From CAWANP01 sp963783445 (GTDB lineage Bacteria; Chloroflexota; Anaerolineae; JAAYZQ01), in NCBI GenBank assembly GCA_963783445.1, contig CAWANP010000003.1:1-64000 (forward strand): a stretch of 64,000 nucleotides of DNA. Reading direction: 5' to 3'. The notes under the pieces are model-generated. The model was not told where the DNA came from. It did not search any database and was given only the letters and a program-made list of their open reading frames with translations. How positions within the stretch are numbered: the stretch's first letter is position 1; each line of letters begins with the position of its first letter. Both the position numbers and the translations under genes were made by a program. Positions 10,429 through 18,595 of the stretch are shown in pieces.

Positions 10429-12566
10429 TCAGCCCCGTATCACGAACAGGGCCAGCAACAGCAAGACGGTGACCGCAGCCACCAACAAGTAGTTCTGCAC
10501 ATTACCGGTCTGGGTGGCGCGCATGAACTCGCCAAAGGCGGTCGTCACCTTGCCCACGCCGTTGACCACGGCATCAATGATCGGTTCGATGGCCTTGCCA
10601 AGCCAACTTGCCGCCCAGCGACCAAAGCGCCCCACCGCGTTGACGATGGCGTCGATGACCGTCCGGTCAAACTTGGCACAGGCATTGCCCAGCCAGAGGG
10701 CAGGCCGGATGATGATGAGGTGGTAAAACTCATCAACATAGTATTTGTTTTCCAGCAGGGTGTAGACCGGCCCTAGTGGTTTGCGAATCGGATCAACCGG
10801 TTCCGTCAGCGGCTTGCGGCCATAGATAACCCAGGCGACCCAGCCAGCCCAGACCCGCTATGGCCAGGGAAATCAGCGCTACCACAATGTTAAACTCTGC
10901 GTGGTGGAGGTGAAAGTCCATAAAGTGGGCTTCCTCGCCAATCATGAGGAAGAACTGGTTGGCCCAAGGGGTGCCGGTCAGGCCCAGGAAGGCGGCAAAG
11001 ACGGCCAGGATGATCAGGGGCCAGGTCATGCTGCCGGTGCTCTCGGGCGCGTGCTCGGCAGCCTCGGTCCGGGGCTTGCCAAAGAAGGTCAAAAAGACCT
11101 GGCGACCGGTGTAGAAAGCGGTCAGCAGGGCGGCGATGACCAGAAGCAACCAGACCACAAAGTCCAGGGAAGGGGCGATGGCTGCGCCACTGCCATGGAT
11201 GAACTCGTTCCAGGCCTCGGCCAGGATCTCGTCCTTGCTCCAGAAACCGGCGAAGGGAAAGATGCCGGTCAGCGCCAGCGCGCCGACGATAAAGGTCCAG
11301 CCGGTGCGCGGCATCCGCTTCAGCAACCCGCCCATGTTCATCATATCATTGGCGTCAAAGTCTTCTTCCTCATGCCCGTGGGCCCCGTGATGGACGTGAT
11401 GGTGTCCGTGCTCCACACCATGGATCACCGAGCCGGAGCCCATGAACAGGAGCGCCTTGAAAAAGGCGTGCATGATGAGGTGAAAGACAGCCGGCCGCAT
11501 AGGCGCCAATACCCAGGGCGGCGAACATGTAGCCGAGCTGGCTGATGGTCGAATAGGCCAGCACTCGTTTGATGTCGTTCTGGGCGACGGCGATGGTACT
11601 GGCAAAGATGGCGGTAAAGGCGCCAATCAGGGCCACCACGGTCATTGCCTCACTGCCCCCGGCCACAAAGAGGGGGAAGGAGCGGGCCACCAGGTAGACG
11701 CCGGCCGAAACCATCGTCGCGGCGTGAATAAGGGCGCTGACTGGGGTGGGGCCCTCCATGGCATCGGGCAGCCAGACGTGGAGGGGGAACTGGGCGCTCT
11801 TGCCCACCGCCCCACCAAAGATCAGGAGGGCACAGAGTGTGGCCCAGGACATGCCGGGGAAGGCATAGGTATTCGCCAGGTGGTGCAGTGTCTCCTCGGA
11901 AAAGATCTCCTGGAAGGTCATCGTGCCGGTCTGAGAATAGAGCAGGAGCATGCCGGCCAGCATGATGATGTCGCCGATGCGCGTGGTCAGGAATGCCTTT
12001 AGGCCGGCCTCTTTGGGTGTGATGCGCTTAGGATCGGGATACGACTTGTCGAACCAGAACCCAATGAGCAGGTAAGAACAAAGGCCCATGATCTCCCAGA
12101 AAATCAGGAGCGAGACAAAGTTATTGGAGATAACCAGGCCCAGCATGCCAGTGGCAAAGAGGGAGATGTAGGCAAAGAACCGGGAGTAACGGGAATCTAC
12201 CTCGTCAGTGCCAAAGTTCATGTAGCCCTTGGCATAGATAAAGATCATCAAACAGACAAAGGGCACCATAAAGAGCATGATGCTCGTGAGTGTATCCACC
12301 TGGAAGCCCAGCTTGAGGACGGTGGAACCGGTAGGCATGGCGTACATCCACACCTGATAGCCGCCCACCGGTGGTACCAGTCCGTGGATGTCCTGCCGCG
12401 TCAAGAAGAAAATGATCCAGCCCAGGACCCAGGCCAGGCCAATGCCTATCCAGGCGATCCAGGTACTGAGCAACCGGTTGCGGTTGGTCCACAGCACAAT
12501 GATGGCAAAGGCCAGCAAGGGCAAGAGCGGGAGCAGCCAGACCAGGTTAAAAAAGAATTCTCTCAT
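10429..12566 (-). CDS. nuoL: NADH-quinone oxidoreductase subunit L (two frameshifts)
   Basis: NuoL is the distal antiporter-like subunit carrying the long lateral helix of complex I. It starts MREFFFNLVWLLPLLPLLAF at 12566. The TM5 glutamate is in LIFWEIMGLCSYLLIGFW and the Lys/His region in KSAQFPLHVWLPDAMEGPTP. The frame breaks near 11505 (GIGAY continues one base out of phase as FHLIMHAFFKALLFMGSG). It breaks again near 10850, where WVAWVIYGRKPL continues in the frame that ends LLLALFVIRG at 10429. Joined, the product is about 711 residues, the expected size. The length, 2138 bases, is two over a multiple of three, consistent with the two indels. Sequencing error is the simplest explanation because the operon is otherwise intact. 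Confidence 0.9.
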
Positions 12567-12581
12567 CGACTATCTCGCTCC

Positions 12582-12899
12582 TTACAGTTTCATCAGATCT
12601 ACGTCTTCGATGTCCACCGTATGGCGGTTGCGATAGACGGCGATGATCAGCGCCAGACCCACTGCCGCCTCAGCAGCAGCCACGGTGATGACGACGATGG
12701 CAAAGACCTGGCCCGATAGCGAGCCCCTTGCCGCCTCCACATATCGCCAGAAGGCGAGGAGGTTAATGTTCACCGAGTTGAGCATCAACTCCACGCCCAT
12801 GAGCACGGCAATGGCGTTGCGCCGCGAAAGGGCGCCATACAGGCCAATGCAGAACAGGGCAGCAGCGACGACCAGGTACCAGGACAATGGAACTTGCAT
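12582..12899 (-). CDS. nuoK: NADH-quinone oxidoreductase subunit K
   Basis: NuoK is a small three-helix subunit that links the quinone-side subunits to the proton channels. The 105-residue product starts MQVPLSWYLVVAAALFCIGL. The two membrane glutamates needed for coupling are present, in VELMLNSVNINLLAF and AAAEAAVGLALI. A short hydrophilic tail (DIEDVDLMKL) is typical. It lies 15 bp upstream of nuoL and 64 bp after nuoJ. Confidence 0.96.
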   Translation of the reverse strand: MQVPLSWYLVVAAALFCIGLYGALSRRNAIAVLMGVELMLNSVNINLLAFWRYVEAARGSLSGQVFAIVVITVAAAEAAVGLALIIAVYRNRHTVDIEDVDLMKL

Positions 12900-12963
12900 A
12901 AGCGTTTCTCCCTCGTTAGGAAGCGCTACCAGACCTCGGGTTCAGGAGAACCTCGAGGATCTT

Positions 12964-13468
12964 TTACCTATCACGCGCGACAATGACGGCCCCGACCAAA
13001 GCCACCAGCAGAAGCACAGAGGCCACCTCAAAGACCAAGACAAAATGGTCCGGGCTGACCAGGGCGATGCCCAACTGTTCGATCGTATTTGGCGGCACAA
13101 TGGATAGCTCGGCCGGCCAGTTCACCTGCAGCAGGATAAAGACCAAGAGAATAAACAGTGCTGCGGCAGAGACGAGAGCCACGAGCCACTGTTCGTTGCG
13201 CGCCTTGAATTCTGGCGACATCAGCCGCCGGGAAAGCATGATGGCAAAGATGATCAGAATGGAAATGGCCCCCACGTAGACCAGGAGCTGAACCATGGCC
13301 AGAAATTCCGCTTCCAGGAGAATATAGAAGCCGGCTACGCCCACGAAAGAGAGGACCAAAAAGAGTGCAGCCCGGAACAGATTGCGGGCAGAGGACGACA
13401 CCCAGGGCGCCTATCAGGGCCACTGCACTCAGGATGATAAAGACCACGTGCGATACAGTCATAGCCAT
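12964..13468 (-). CDS. nuoJ: NADH-quinone oxidoreductase subunit J (one frameshift)
   Basis: NuoJ is a five-helix membrane subunit whose third helix carries the pi-bulge that gates coupling. The start MAMTVSHVVFIILSAVAL at 13468 and the remainder (SSSARNLFRAALFLVLSFVG to VALVGAVIVARDR) are in adjacent frames. The break is near 13397, within GALGVV. Joined it gives about 167 residues, as expected. The conserved segment LEAEFLAMVQLLVYVGAISI is intact. The 505-base length is one over a multiple of three, so a single inserted base explains it. It follows nuoH by one base. Confidence 0.92.
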
Positions 13469-13469
13469 C

Positions 13470-14702
13470 CTACCTTCCTTCGACCAAGCCCGCCGCGTTG
13501 CTCGGGGGTGCTTCAGGAGCCGTCTCCACCGCCACGATACGCTTGAGAGCCGGGGCCTTATCCAGTTTGGGCGCAGTGAGCTTGAGGATGAGAAAAGTTA
13601 CAGCGACCAGAATGATATTGCCCAGGAGCATCAGAATTCCCTGCCCCCAGACATTGTCCATCAGCTTGAGGATGAGGGCGGCCAGCAGGAGGTTGACCAT
13701 GCTGAGGGGCACCAGGAACTTCCAGGCAAAGCCCATGAGGTGGTCAAAGCGCACGCGGGGGAAAGTGGCCCGGAACCAAAGTATGCAAAAGACCACAAAC
13801 ACGGACTTGCCAAAGACGATGACTGGCGTAAGCACCGGAGCCACTTTTTCCAGCCCGAAGAACTTCCAGCCACCCAGGAAGAGGGTAGAGACCAGGACCG
13901 CGGTCGCGAACAGGCTGACGTACTCGGCGATGAAGAACATGGCGAACTTCATGCCGCTGTACTCGACCATATAGCCAGCGACAAGTTCCGAGTCAGCCTC
14001 CAAGAGGTCTACCGGGGAGCGGTTCGCCTCTGCCATCGCACAGATCAAAAAAATCAAGCCCGCAACCGGCATGACAATAAAGTAGGGGATCGTTTGGGCC
14101 ACCACGATCCCCTGGGTAGACATGGTCTTGGCAAACAGGACCACGGCCAGGATGCAGAGTACCATGGGGATCTCGTAGGCCAGCAACTGGTTCACCACAC
14201 GATAGGTGCTGATCAGTGAGAACTTGTTGTTCGCCCCCCAACCGGCGATGATGATGGCCAGGACGTGGAAGGTACCGATGGCCACGATAAAAAGGATGCC
14301 CACATTCAGGTTCTGGCCAATGAGTCCCGGTCCCCAGGGCAGCACAGCGAAAACCAGCAGGGCTGGCGCTGCGACGATGAGGGGGGCCAACATGTGGAGC
14401 CGACGATCAGAATTGGTCGGAACGATGTCTTCTTTGGTCAACATCTTGATGGCGTCAGCGAGGGCCTGAAGGAGACCATAGGGCCACACCCTGTTGGGTC
14501 CAGGCCGGTCCTGCATACGGGCGATGACCTTGCGCTCCATGGGCGTAAAGATGAGCACGCCTGCAACGCCAAAGAGCAGAAGGATCACAACGCCCACAAT
14601 ATCGGCGACCAAGTTTACGGCCCAGGGCGGCATCCCCCAACCAGCCATCAGGCCCGCCACCCAGCTACCGAATTCAACCCAGAAGTTCAGAATGAAATCC
14701 AT
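13470..14702 (-). CDS. nuoH: NADH-quinone oxidoreductase subunit H
   Basis: NuoH anchors the quinone chamber between the peripheral and membrane arms. Signatures include RMQDRPGPNRVWPYGLLQA, DAIKMLTKEDIVP and EANRSPVDLLEADSELVAGY with its conserved acidic residues. At 410 residues it exceeds the usual 320-340. The excess is an N-terminal helix and a polar C-terminal tail (TAPEAPPSNAAGLVEGR). The operon has no nuoI gene after nuoH, where it is usually found. A 98-bp gap separates it from nuoA, exactly where nuoBCD would normally lie. Confidence 0.96.
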   Translation of the reverse strand: MDFILNFWVEFGSWVAGLMAGWGMPPWAVNLVADIVGVVILLLFGVAGVLIFTPMERKVIARMQDRPGPNRVWPYGLLQALADAIKMLTKEDIVPTNSDRRLHMLAPLIVAAPALLVFAVLPWGPGLIGQNLNVGILFIVAIGTFHVLAIIIAGWGANNKFSLISTYRVVNQLLAYEIPMVLCILAVVLFAKTMSTQGIVVAQTIPYFIVMPVAGLIFLICAMAEANRSPVDLLEADSELVAGYMVEYSGMKFAMFFIAEYVSLFATAVLVSTLFLGGWKFFGLEKVAPVLTPVIVFGKSVFVVFCILWFRATFPRVRFDHLMGFAWKFLVPLSMVNLLLAALILKLMDNVWGQGILMLLGNIILVAVTFLILKLTAPKLDKAPALKRIVAVETAPEAPPSNAAGLVEGR

Positions 14703-14742
14703 AGGCTTCTCCTAACATCCAGTTCCCAGTCTCCAAGCCGAA

Positions 14743-14789
14743 TATCCGATGCCCATTGGCGCCAAGCCCGCGGCAGGGGATATCGGATA
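14743..14789. repeat. Nested palindromes in the nuoA-nuoH gap
   Basis: TATCCGAT (14743-14750) and ATCGGATA (14782-14789) form an 8-bp inverted repeat that encloses the perfect palindrome TTGGCGCCAA (14756-14765). This lies between nuoA and nuoH, the point where the peripheral-arm genes are missing. It may be a processing hairpin or an intergenic repeat. Its role is unknown. Confidence 0.4.
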
Positions 14790-14800
14790 CTGGAAATTAG

Positions 14801-15163
14801 CTATTGCAGTTGCAGGGCGTCCTTGCGCCAAGCATAGACCAGACCGACGGTAAGAATGGCGAGGAACAAAAGAGCTTCGAAAAAAGCCCAGATCCCAACC
14901 TTGTCATAGGCCACCGCCCAGGGAAAAAGAAAAACGGCCTCGATGTCGAAAACGACAAAGACCAGGGCATAGACAAAGTACTGGGCGCGAAACTGGACCC
15001 AGGTGTCGCCGAAAGTCTGGAGGCCGCACTCAAAGGTGTCGGTCTTGACGGGATTGGGCTTCTTTGGTCGCAGCAGCCATGCCAGCCCCAAAGCGATAAA
15101 GGGAAAGATCAGCACAACGACCACAAAGATCCCGATAAAGTTATAGTCTGACAACAATGTCAT
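14801..15163 (-). CDS. nuoA: NADH-quinone oxidoreductase subunit A
   Basis: NuoA is a three-helix subunit at the junction of the two arms of complex I. The 120-residue product has the invariant ECGL loop (KTDTFECGLQTFGD) and the second signature FDIEAVFLFPWAVAYD. It is the first gene of the operon. The purine-rich ribosome site GGGGGAGG abuts the ATG at 15163 with almost no spacing, so translation might start slightly further in. The promoter and a leader hairpin lie just upstream. Confidence 0.95.
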   Translation of the reverse strand: MTLLSDYNFIGIFVVVVLIFPFIALGLAWLLRPKKPNPVKTDTFECGLQTFGDTWVQFRAQYFVYALVFVVFDIEAVFLFPWAVAYDKVGIWAFFEALLFLAILTVGLVYAWRKDALQLQ

Positions 15164-15186
15164 CCTCCCCCTTTTTCAGGTTAGAG

Positions 15187-15230
15187 CGAGTGGATTCAAC
15201 CTTTCTGGGATCGAGCCCACTCGATCCCAG
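15187..15230 (-). promoter_or_regulatory. Leader hairpins upstream of nuoA
   Basis: An 11-bp perfect stem, CTGGGATCGAG / CTCGATCCCAG (15205-15230), has a 4-base loop. A competing 7-bp stem pairs CGAGTGG (15187-15193) with CCACTCG (15217-15223), using part of the same bases. Both lie between the predicted nuo transcription start and the nuoA ribosome site, so the leader could switch between folds or stabilise the mRNA. No T-tract follows. Confidence 0.5.
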
Positions 15231-15247
15231 CGTCTCAAGGCCGGGCC

Positions 15248-15276
15248 ATTATGCCACAGGTCCAGAGAAAAGGCAA
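15248..15276 (-). promoter_or_regulatory. Promoter of the nuo operon
   Basis: On the minus strand TTGCCT (15276-15271) is separated by 17 bases from CATAAT (15253-15248). This places transcription initiation near 15241 and leaves a leader of about 78 bases before nuoA. It stands back to back with the ECF-transporter promoter about 55 bp away. Confidence 0.55.
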
Positions 15277-15331
15277 GTTCCAACCTTCACATTCCCAGGC
15301 TCTCACGATTGCCGGATGGCGCGCTCTGGGT

Positions 15332-15360
15332 TTGACAAGGACTGTTCTTTCTGGTATAAG
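15332..15360 (+). promoter_or_regulatory. Promoter of the ECF transporter operon
   Basis: A perfect TTGACA (15332-15337) is followed after exactly 17 bases by TATAAG (15355-15360), with an upstream TG that makes it an extended -10. The leader of about 100 bases before the first gene shows no riboswitch that I can recognise. Confidence 0.8.
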
Positions 15361-15463
15361 GATACATGCAGGCAGGGACACCGCTATAAAGCAGCGACAA
15401 CTCTTTCCTGGCGTTCATTGGCGCAGACCTGCACTCTCATTGGGAGAGAAAAGAGGAGCGAGC

Positions 15464-15997
15464 ATGGGCAAAATTACTGTGACCACATTGGCGGTCATTG
15501 CCGTGATGGTAGCAGTCGTCGCAGTCCTAACCTTTGCCGTTCAGATCCCCATTCCAGCCACAGGCGGCTACATCCACTTTGGCGATGCCGGCGTGTACTT
15601 TGCAGCCTTTGCTTTTGGCCCCATCGTCGGTGCCATTGCCGGAGGCGTAGGTTGCGCCATCGCAGATATCCTGAGTGGCTATGCGGCTTGGGCGCCGATA
15701 ACGCTCATCGCCCACGGCTTGCAGGGCTTTCTGGCCGGCTATTTTGGCTACAGAAAGGGTGTCGTGGGCATGATCGTAGGCTGGGCCATCGGCTCCATCG
15801 CGCTCATTTTGGTATACTTTTTCGGCGAGTGGTTCATCTACGGTCTGGGTTTTGCCGGAGCGATGGCCGAGGTGGGGCCCAACTTGATCCAGATGGTGGT
15901 TGGCGGGCTGATTGGCATCCCCCTCGTCCTGGCCATTCGCAAGGCTTACCCACCCATCGACCGCATGGGAATGGGTAGAACCTGGACCGAGGGCTAA
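15464..15997 (+). CDS. ECF transporter S component (vitamin/precursor-binding membrane subunit)
   Basis: This 177-residue membrane protein is the substrate-capture subunit of an energy-coupling-factor importer. It has about five or six hydrophobic segments and the S-component pattern IPATGGYIHFGDAGVYFAA, then GCAIADILSGYAAWAPITL. That pattern is shared by riboflavin- and hydroxymethylpyrimidine-type S proteins. I chose ATG 15464 because AAGAGGAG lies seven bases upstream; the open frame extends further but without support. It heads a complete S-A-A'-T operon, so it is a dedicated (group I) system. The substrate cannot be fixed from sequence alone; a thiamine precursor or riboflavin is a guess. 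Confidence 0.88.
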   Translation: MGKITVTTLAVIAVMVAVVAVLTFAVQIPIPATGGYIHFGDAGVYFAAFAFGPIVGAIAGGVGCAIADILSGYAAWAPITLIAHGLQGFLAGYFGYRKGVVGMIVGWAIGSIALILVYFFGEWFIYGLGFAGAMAEVGPNLIQMVVGGLIGIPLVLAIRKAYPPIDRMGMGRTWTEG

Positions 15998-16008
15998 GCT
16001 CTCGCAGT

Positions 16009-16896
16009 GTGGCAATGATTCAGATCTCAAACCTGCGTTTCTCCTACCCTCCGCTGGTTGCCCACGGGCAGCCAGTTTCTGTCTTCAAGGGTCTGGATCT
16101 GCTCGTTGAGAGCGGCAGGTTTGTGTCCATTATGGGCCCCACCGGCGTGGGCAAAACCACGCTCTGCCTGGCACTCAACGGTATTGTTCCCCACTCAACC
16201 GGTGGTGTCTTTGGCGGTGACGTGTGGATACATGGGTTGAACACCAGGGAGGCCGATGTGGCCACCCTGGCCTCCACAGTAGGGATCGTATTTCAAGACC
16301 CCGAGAGCCAGTTCTTCAATATGACGGTCGAGGACGAGGTAGCCTTTGGCCCTGAAAGCCTCGGCGTTGAGCCAGCTATCATCGCCGAGCGGATCGATTG
16401 GGCGTTGGACATCGTCGGTATGCAGGCTTTCCGCCGGCGGTCGCCCTTCCATCTATCAGGAGGACAGAAGCAGCGTGTCGCCATTGCCTCCATCTTGGCC
16501 ATGCAGCCCAAGATCATGGTGCTGGACGAGCCGACATCGGGACTGGATCCTATCGGCACGACAGAGGTATTCCAAGTGGTACAGGAGCTGAAACGCCAAG
16601 AGGGCATGACCATCATCATGGTTGAACAGAATGCGGAAGCAATCGCCGAGTTCTCGGATTGGGTAATGGTTCTGGAGGATGGCGTGGTCGCGATGGAGGG
16701 CACTCCCAGCGAAATCTTTTGCCAGGTGGGGACCCTGGAGAGGATCGGTCTGGCTGTTCCCCAGGTAAGCCAGTTTGGGGCTCTGCACAACCGCCGGTGG
16801 GGGACGGAATATGGCTTCGTCCGTCTGGATGATGCATACACCGCGCTAGCCGGGCAACTGGAGGCATCTGAGCAGAAAGCGGCCCGACGTGGATGA
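16009..16896 (+). CDS. ecfA1: ECF transporter ATPase A1
   Basis: This is a cytoplasmic ABC ATPase that pairs with the next gene's product to power the ECF importer. Walker A is GPTGVGKTT, the Q-loop VFQDPESQFF, the signature LSGGQKQRVAIAS, Walker B KIMVLDEPTSGLD, and the switch region IIMVEQNAE. In the switch, Glu-Gln replaces the usual His of the H-loop, so the H-loop histidine appears absent. It is 295 residues long from GTG 16009; ATG 16015 is an alternative. It overlaps the next gene by eight bases, indicating translational coupling. Confidence 0.93.
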   Translation: MAMIQISNLRFSYPPLVAHGQPVSVFKGLDLLVESGRFVSIMGPTGVGKTTLCLALNGIVPHSTGGVFGGDVWIHGLNTREADVATLASTVGIVFQDPESQFFNMTVEDEVAFGPESLGVEPAIIAERIDWALDIVGMQAFRRRSPFHLSGGQKQRVAIASILAMQPKIMVLDEPTSGLDPIGTTEVFQVVQELKRQEGMTIIMVEQNAEAIAEFSDWVMVLEDGVVAMEGTPSEIFCQVGTLERIGLAVPQVSQFGALHNRRWGTEYGFVRLDDAYTALAGQLEASEQKAARRG

Positions 16897-17725
16897 GAAT
16901 GGCCCGTGCATAGCCACTGAGGACCTGTGGTACCAATACAGCGACGAGATCGTCGCCCTGCGGGGGATCAGCCTCGAGATACCGCGGGGTACTTTTTTGG
17001 CCATTCTGGGCCAGAATGGCTCGGGCAAAACGACACTGGTCAAGCACTTTAACGGGTTGCTCCGGCCGGCGCGGGGACGCGTCCTGGTTGACGGCCAGGA
17101 TACCAGCCAGCGGTCCATAGGGCAGTTGGCAAGATCGGTGGGCTATGTGTTCCAGAATCCCGATCACCAGATCTTTTGCGCGTCGACGCGTGAAGAGCTG
17201 GCCTTTGGACCGCAAAACCTGGGCCTGCCCCCTGAAGAGGTAGAACAACGCACAAACGAAACACTGGAACTCTTTGGGCTGGCAGCGCATGCTGAGGAGC
17301 CGCCAGCCCTGTTGGGTTTTGGTTTGAGGCGCAAGATCACCATCGCGGCCGTATATGCCATGCGACCGGAGATCCTGGTTCTCGACGAACCGACGGCGGG
17401 ACTTGATTGGCAGAGCACCCTCGATCTGATCTTCTTGCTCCAGGAGATGCACCGGCAGGGGCATACCATCCTGATGGTGACGCATGACATGAAAGTTGCG
17501 GCCGCATTCACCAAAAAAACCCTGGTGCTGCGGGACGGGCAGGTACTGCTCTATGACGATACGCGCTCAGTCTTTTGCCAGACAGAAACCCTCCGCCAGA
17601 CGCAGATCGAGCCGCCCCAGATCATGAAACTGGCCAACCGGCTGCATCCGCTGGGTATGCCCGAGGGCATCCTGACCGTGCAAGAGTGTTTCGATGCCTA
17701 CGCCCGGCTGAGGGCCCAAGACTGA
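16889..17725 (+). CDS. ecfA2: ECF transporter ATPase A2 with degenerate ABC signature
   Basis: This is the second ATPase of the ECF module, 278 residues from a GTG start inside the ecfA1 end. Walker A (GQNGSGKTT), the Q-loop (VFQNPDHQIF), Walker B (EILVLDEPTAGLD) and the H-loop (LMVTHDMK) are intact. The signature expected as LSGGQ reads LGFGL in ALLGFGLRRKITIAAV, so the Ser and Gln that contact ATP are lost. In an A1-A2 dimer this would cripple the site formed with A1's Walker A. The other site, using A1's intact LSGGQ and A2's Walker A, stays complete. The frame is continuous, so this is not a frameshift artefact. Confidence 0.92.
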   Translation: MDENGPCIATEDLWYQYSDEIVALRGISLEIPRGTFLAILGQNGSGKTTLVKHFNGLLRPARGRVLVDGQDTSQRSIGQLARSVGYVFQNPDHQIFCASTREELAFGPQNLGLPPEEVEQRTNETLELFGLAAHAEEPPALLGFGLRRKITIAAVYAMRPEILVLDEPTAGLDWQSTLDLIFLLQEMHRQGHTILMVTHDMKVAAAFTKKTLVLRDGQVLLYDDTRSVFCQTETLRQTQIEPPQIMKLANRLHPLGMPEGILTVQECFDAYARLRAQD

Positions 17726-17738
17726 GGGGGGCCGTGCT

Positions 17739-18548
17739 GTGTCCTTCAATGCCGATCTCTACGTCGAAAGGGATTCGTGGCTCCATAGGATGGACCCGCG
17801 AATTAAGGTCATCGCCGTCGTCCTGGGGATCGTCAGCATCCTGTTGTTCAAGAATGTCTTTGCCGTTCTGCTGGCCTTGGTTCTCAGCCACCTCCTGATC
17901 CTGTCTGCCAAAATCCCCAAGGGAAATATCGTATGGGTGTGGAAGCGCATGCTCCCCATCAATATCCTCATCCCTGTTCTCTTTGTCATCTTTTACCCAG
18001 AGGGGCCCGTACTGTTCCAGTTTCTGTTCCTAAAGTTCACTCCCCTGGCCGCAATTCGAGGTCTGGCCCTGGTACTACGGCTGGACGCCATCGCATTCCT
18101 CGTATTCACCTGGATGTTTACAACCGACCAGACCAAGATCGTGCGCAGCTTTGTCAAATTGGGGCTTCCGTACAACGGCGGGCTGGTACTCGCCCTCAGC
18201 CTGCGCTACATCCCCACCTTCTATGGGCTCTATGGTACGGTATCAGAAGCTCAGCAAGCACGCGCCCTGGATCTGCGCAAGGGATCTCTGGTCCAGCGCT
18301 TGCGCCAGTATCTGCCGATCCTGGTGGCCATGATCATCAGCGCCCTTCGCACTGCGGACAAACTGGGCCAGGCGCTAGAGTCCCGGGCATTGGGATACTC
18401 CGGAGCCCGCCGGACCTACTACCACGATATCGCCTTCCGGCCCGTGGACTATGTCTACTTGGGCGTTGTCCTGGCGGCCTTTGCGGCAGTCCTGTATGCG
18501 CGCTTTGGCCTGGGTGCGGGGCTGGATCTCATCGACCCCCGACCATAA
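17739..18548 (+). CDS. ecfT: ECF transporter T component (transmembrane scaffold)
   Basis: EcfT is the membrane scaffold coupling the two ATPases to the S component. The 269-residue product starts at GTG 17739 after a G-rich ribosome site, with about five or six membrane helices. The two coupling-helix motifs are present as AQQARALDLR and ALESRALGYSG (the Ala-Arg-x type motifs that dock on the ATPases). It lies 13 bp after ecfA2 and closes the operon. Confidence 0.93.
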   Translation: MSFNADLYVERDSWLHRMDPRIKVIAVVLGIVSILLFKNVFAVLLALVLSHLLILSAKIPKGNIVWVWKRMLPINILIPVLFVIFYPEGPVLFQFLFLKFTPLAAIRGLALVLRLDAIAFLVFTWMFTTDQTKIVRSFVKLGLPYNGGLVLALSLRYIPTFYGLYGTVSEAQQARALDLRKGSLVQRLRQYLPILVAMIISALRTADKLGQALESRALGYSGARRTYYHDIAFRPVDYVYLGVVLAAFAAVLYARFGLGAGLDLIDPRP

Positions 18549-18559
18549 GCGCTGGGCCT

Positions 18560-18589
18560 TTGCCCCTTTCCACCGATCCATGCTATAAT
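18560..18589 (+). promoter_or_regulatory. Extended -10 promoter giving a leaderless femX transcript
   Basis: TTGCCC (18560-18565), an 18-base spacer ending in TG, and a perfect TATAAT (18584-18589) lie six bases ahead of the ATG at 18596. Transcription would begin at or within a base or two of the start codon. No ribosome site lies between. Confidence 0.6.
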
Positions 18590-18595
18590 CACGAC

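Noticed and set aside
15360..15463. TPP or other riboswitch before the ECF transporter
   Set aside because: I could not find the conserved TPP core or another known aptamer pattern. The leader is short.
17933..18595. Long upstream extension of the first femX open frame (572 codons)
   Set aside because: It overlaps ecfT in another frame and has Arg/Pro/Ser-rich shadow composition. The promoter and ATG at 18596 define the real start.
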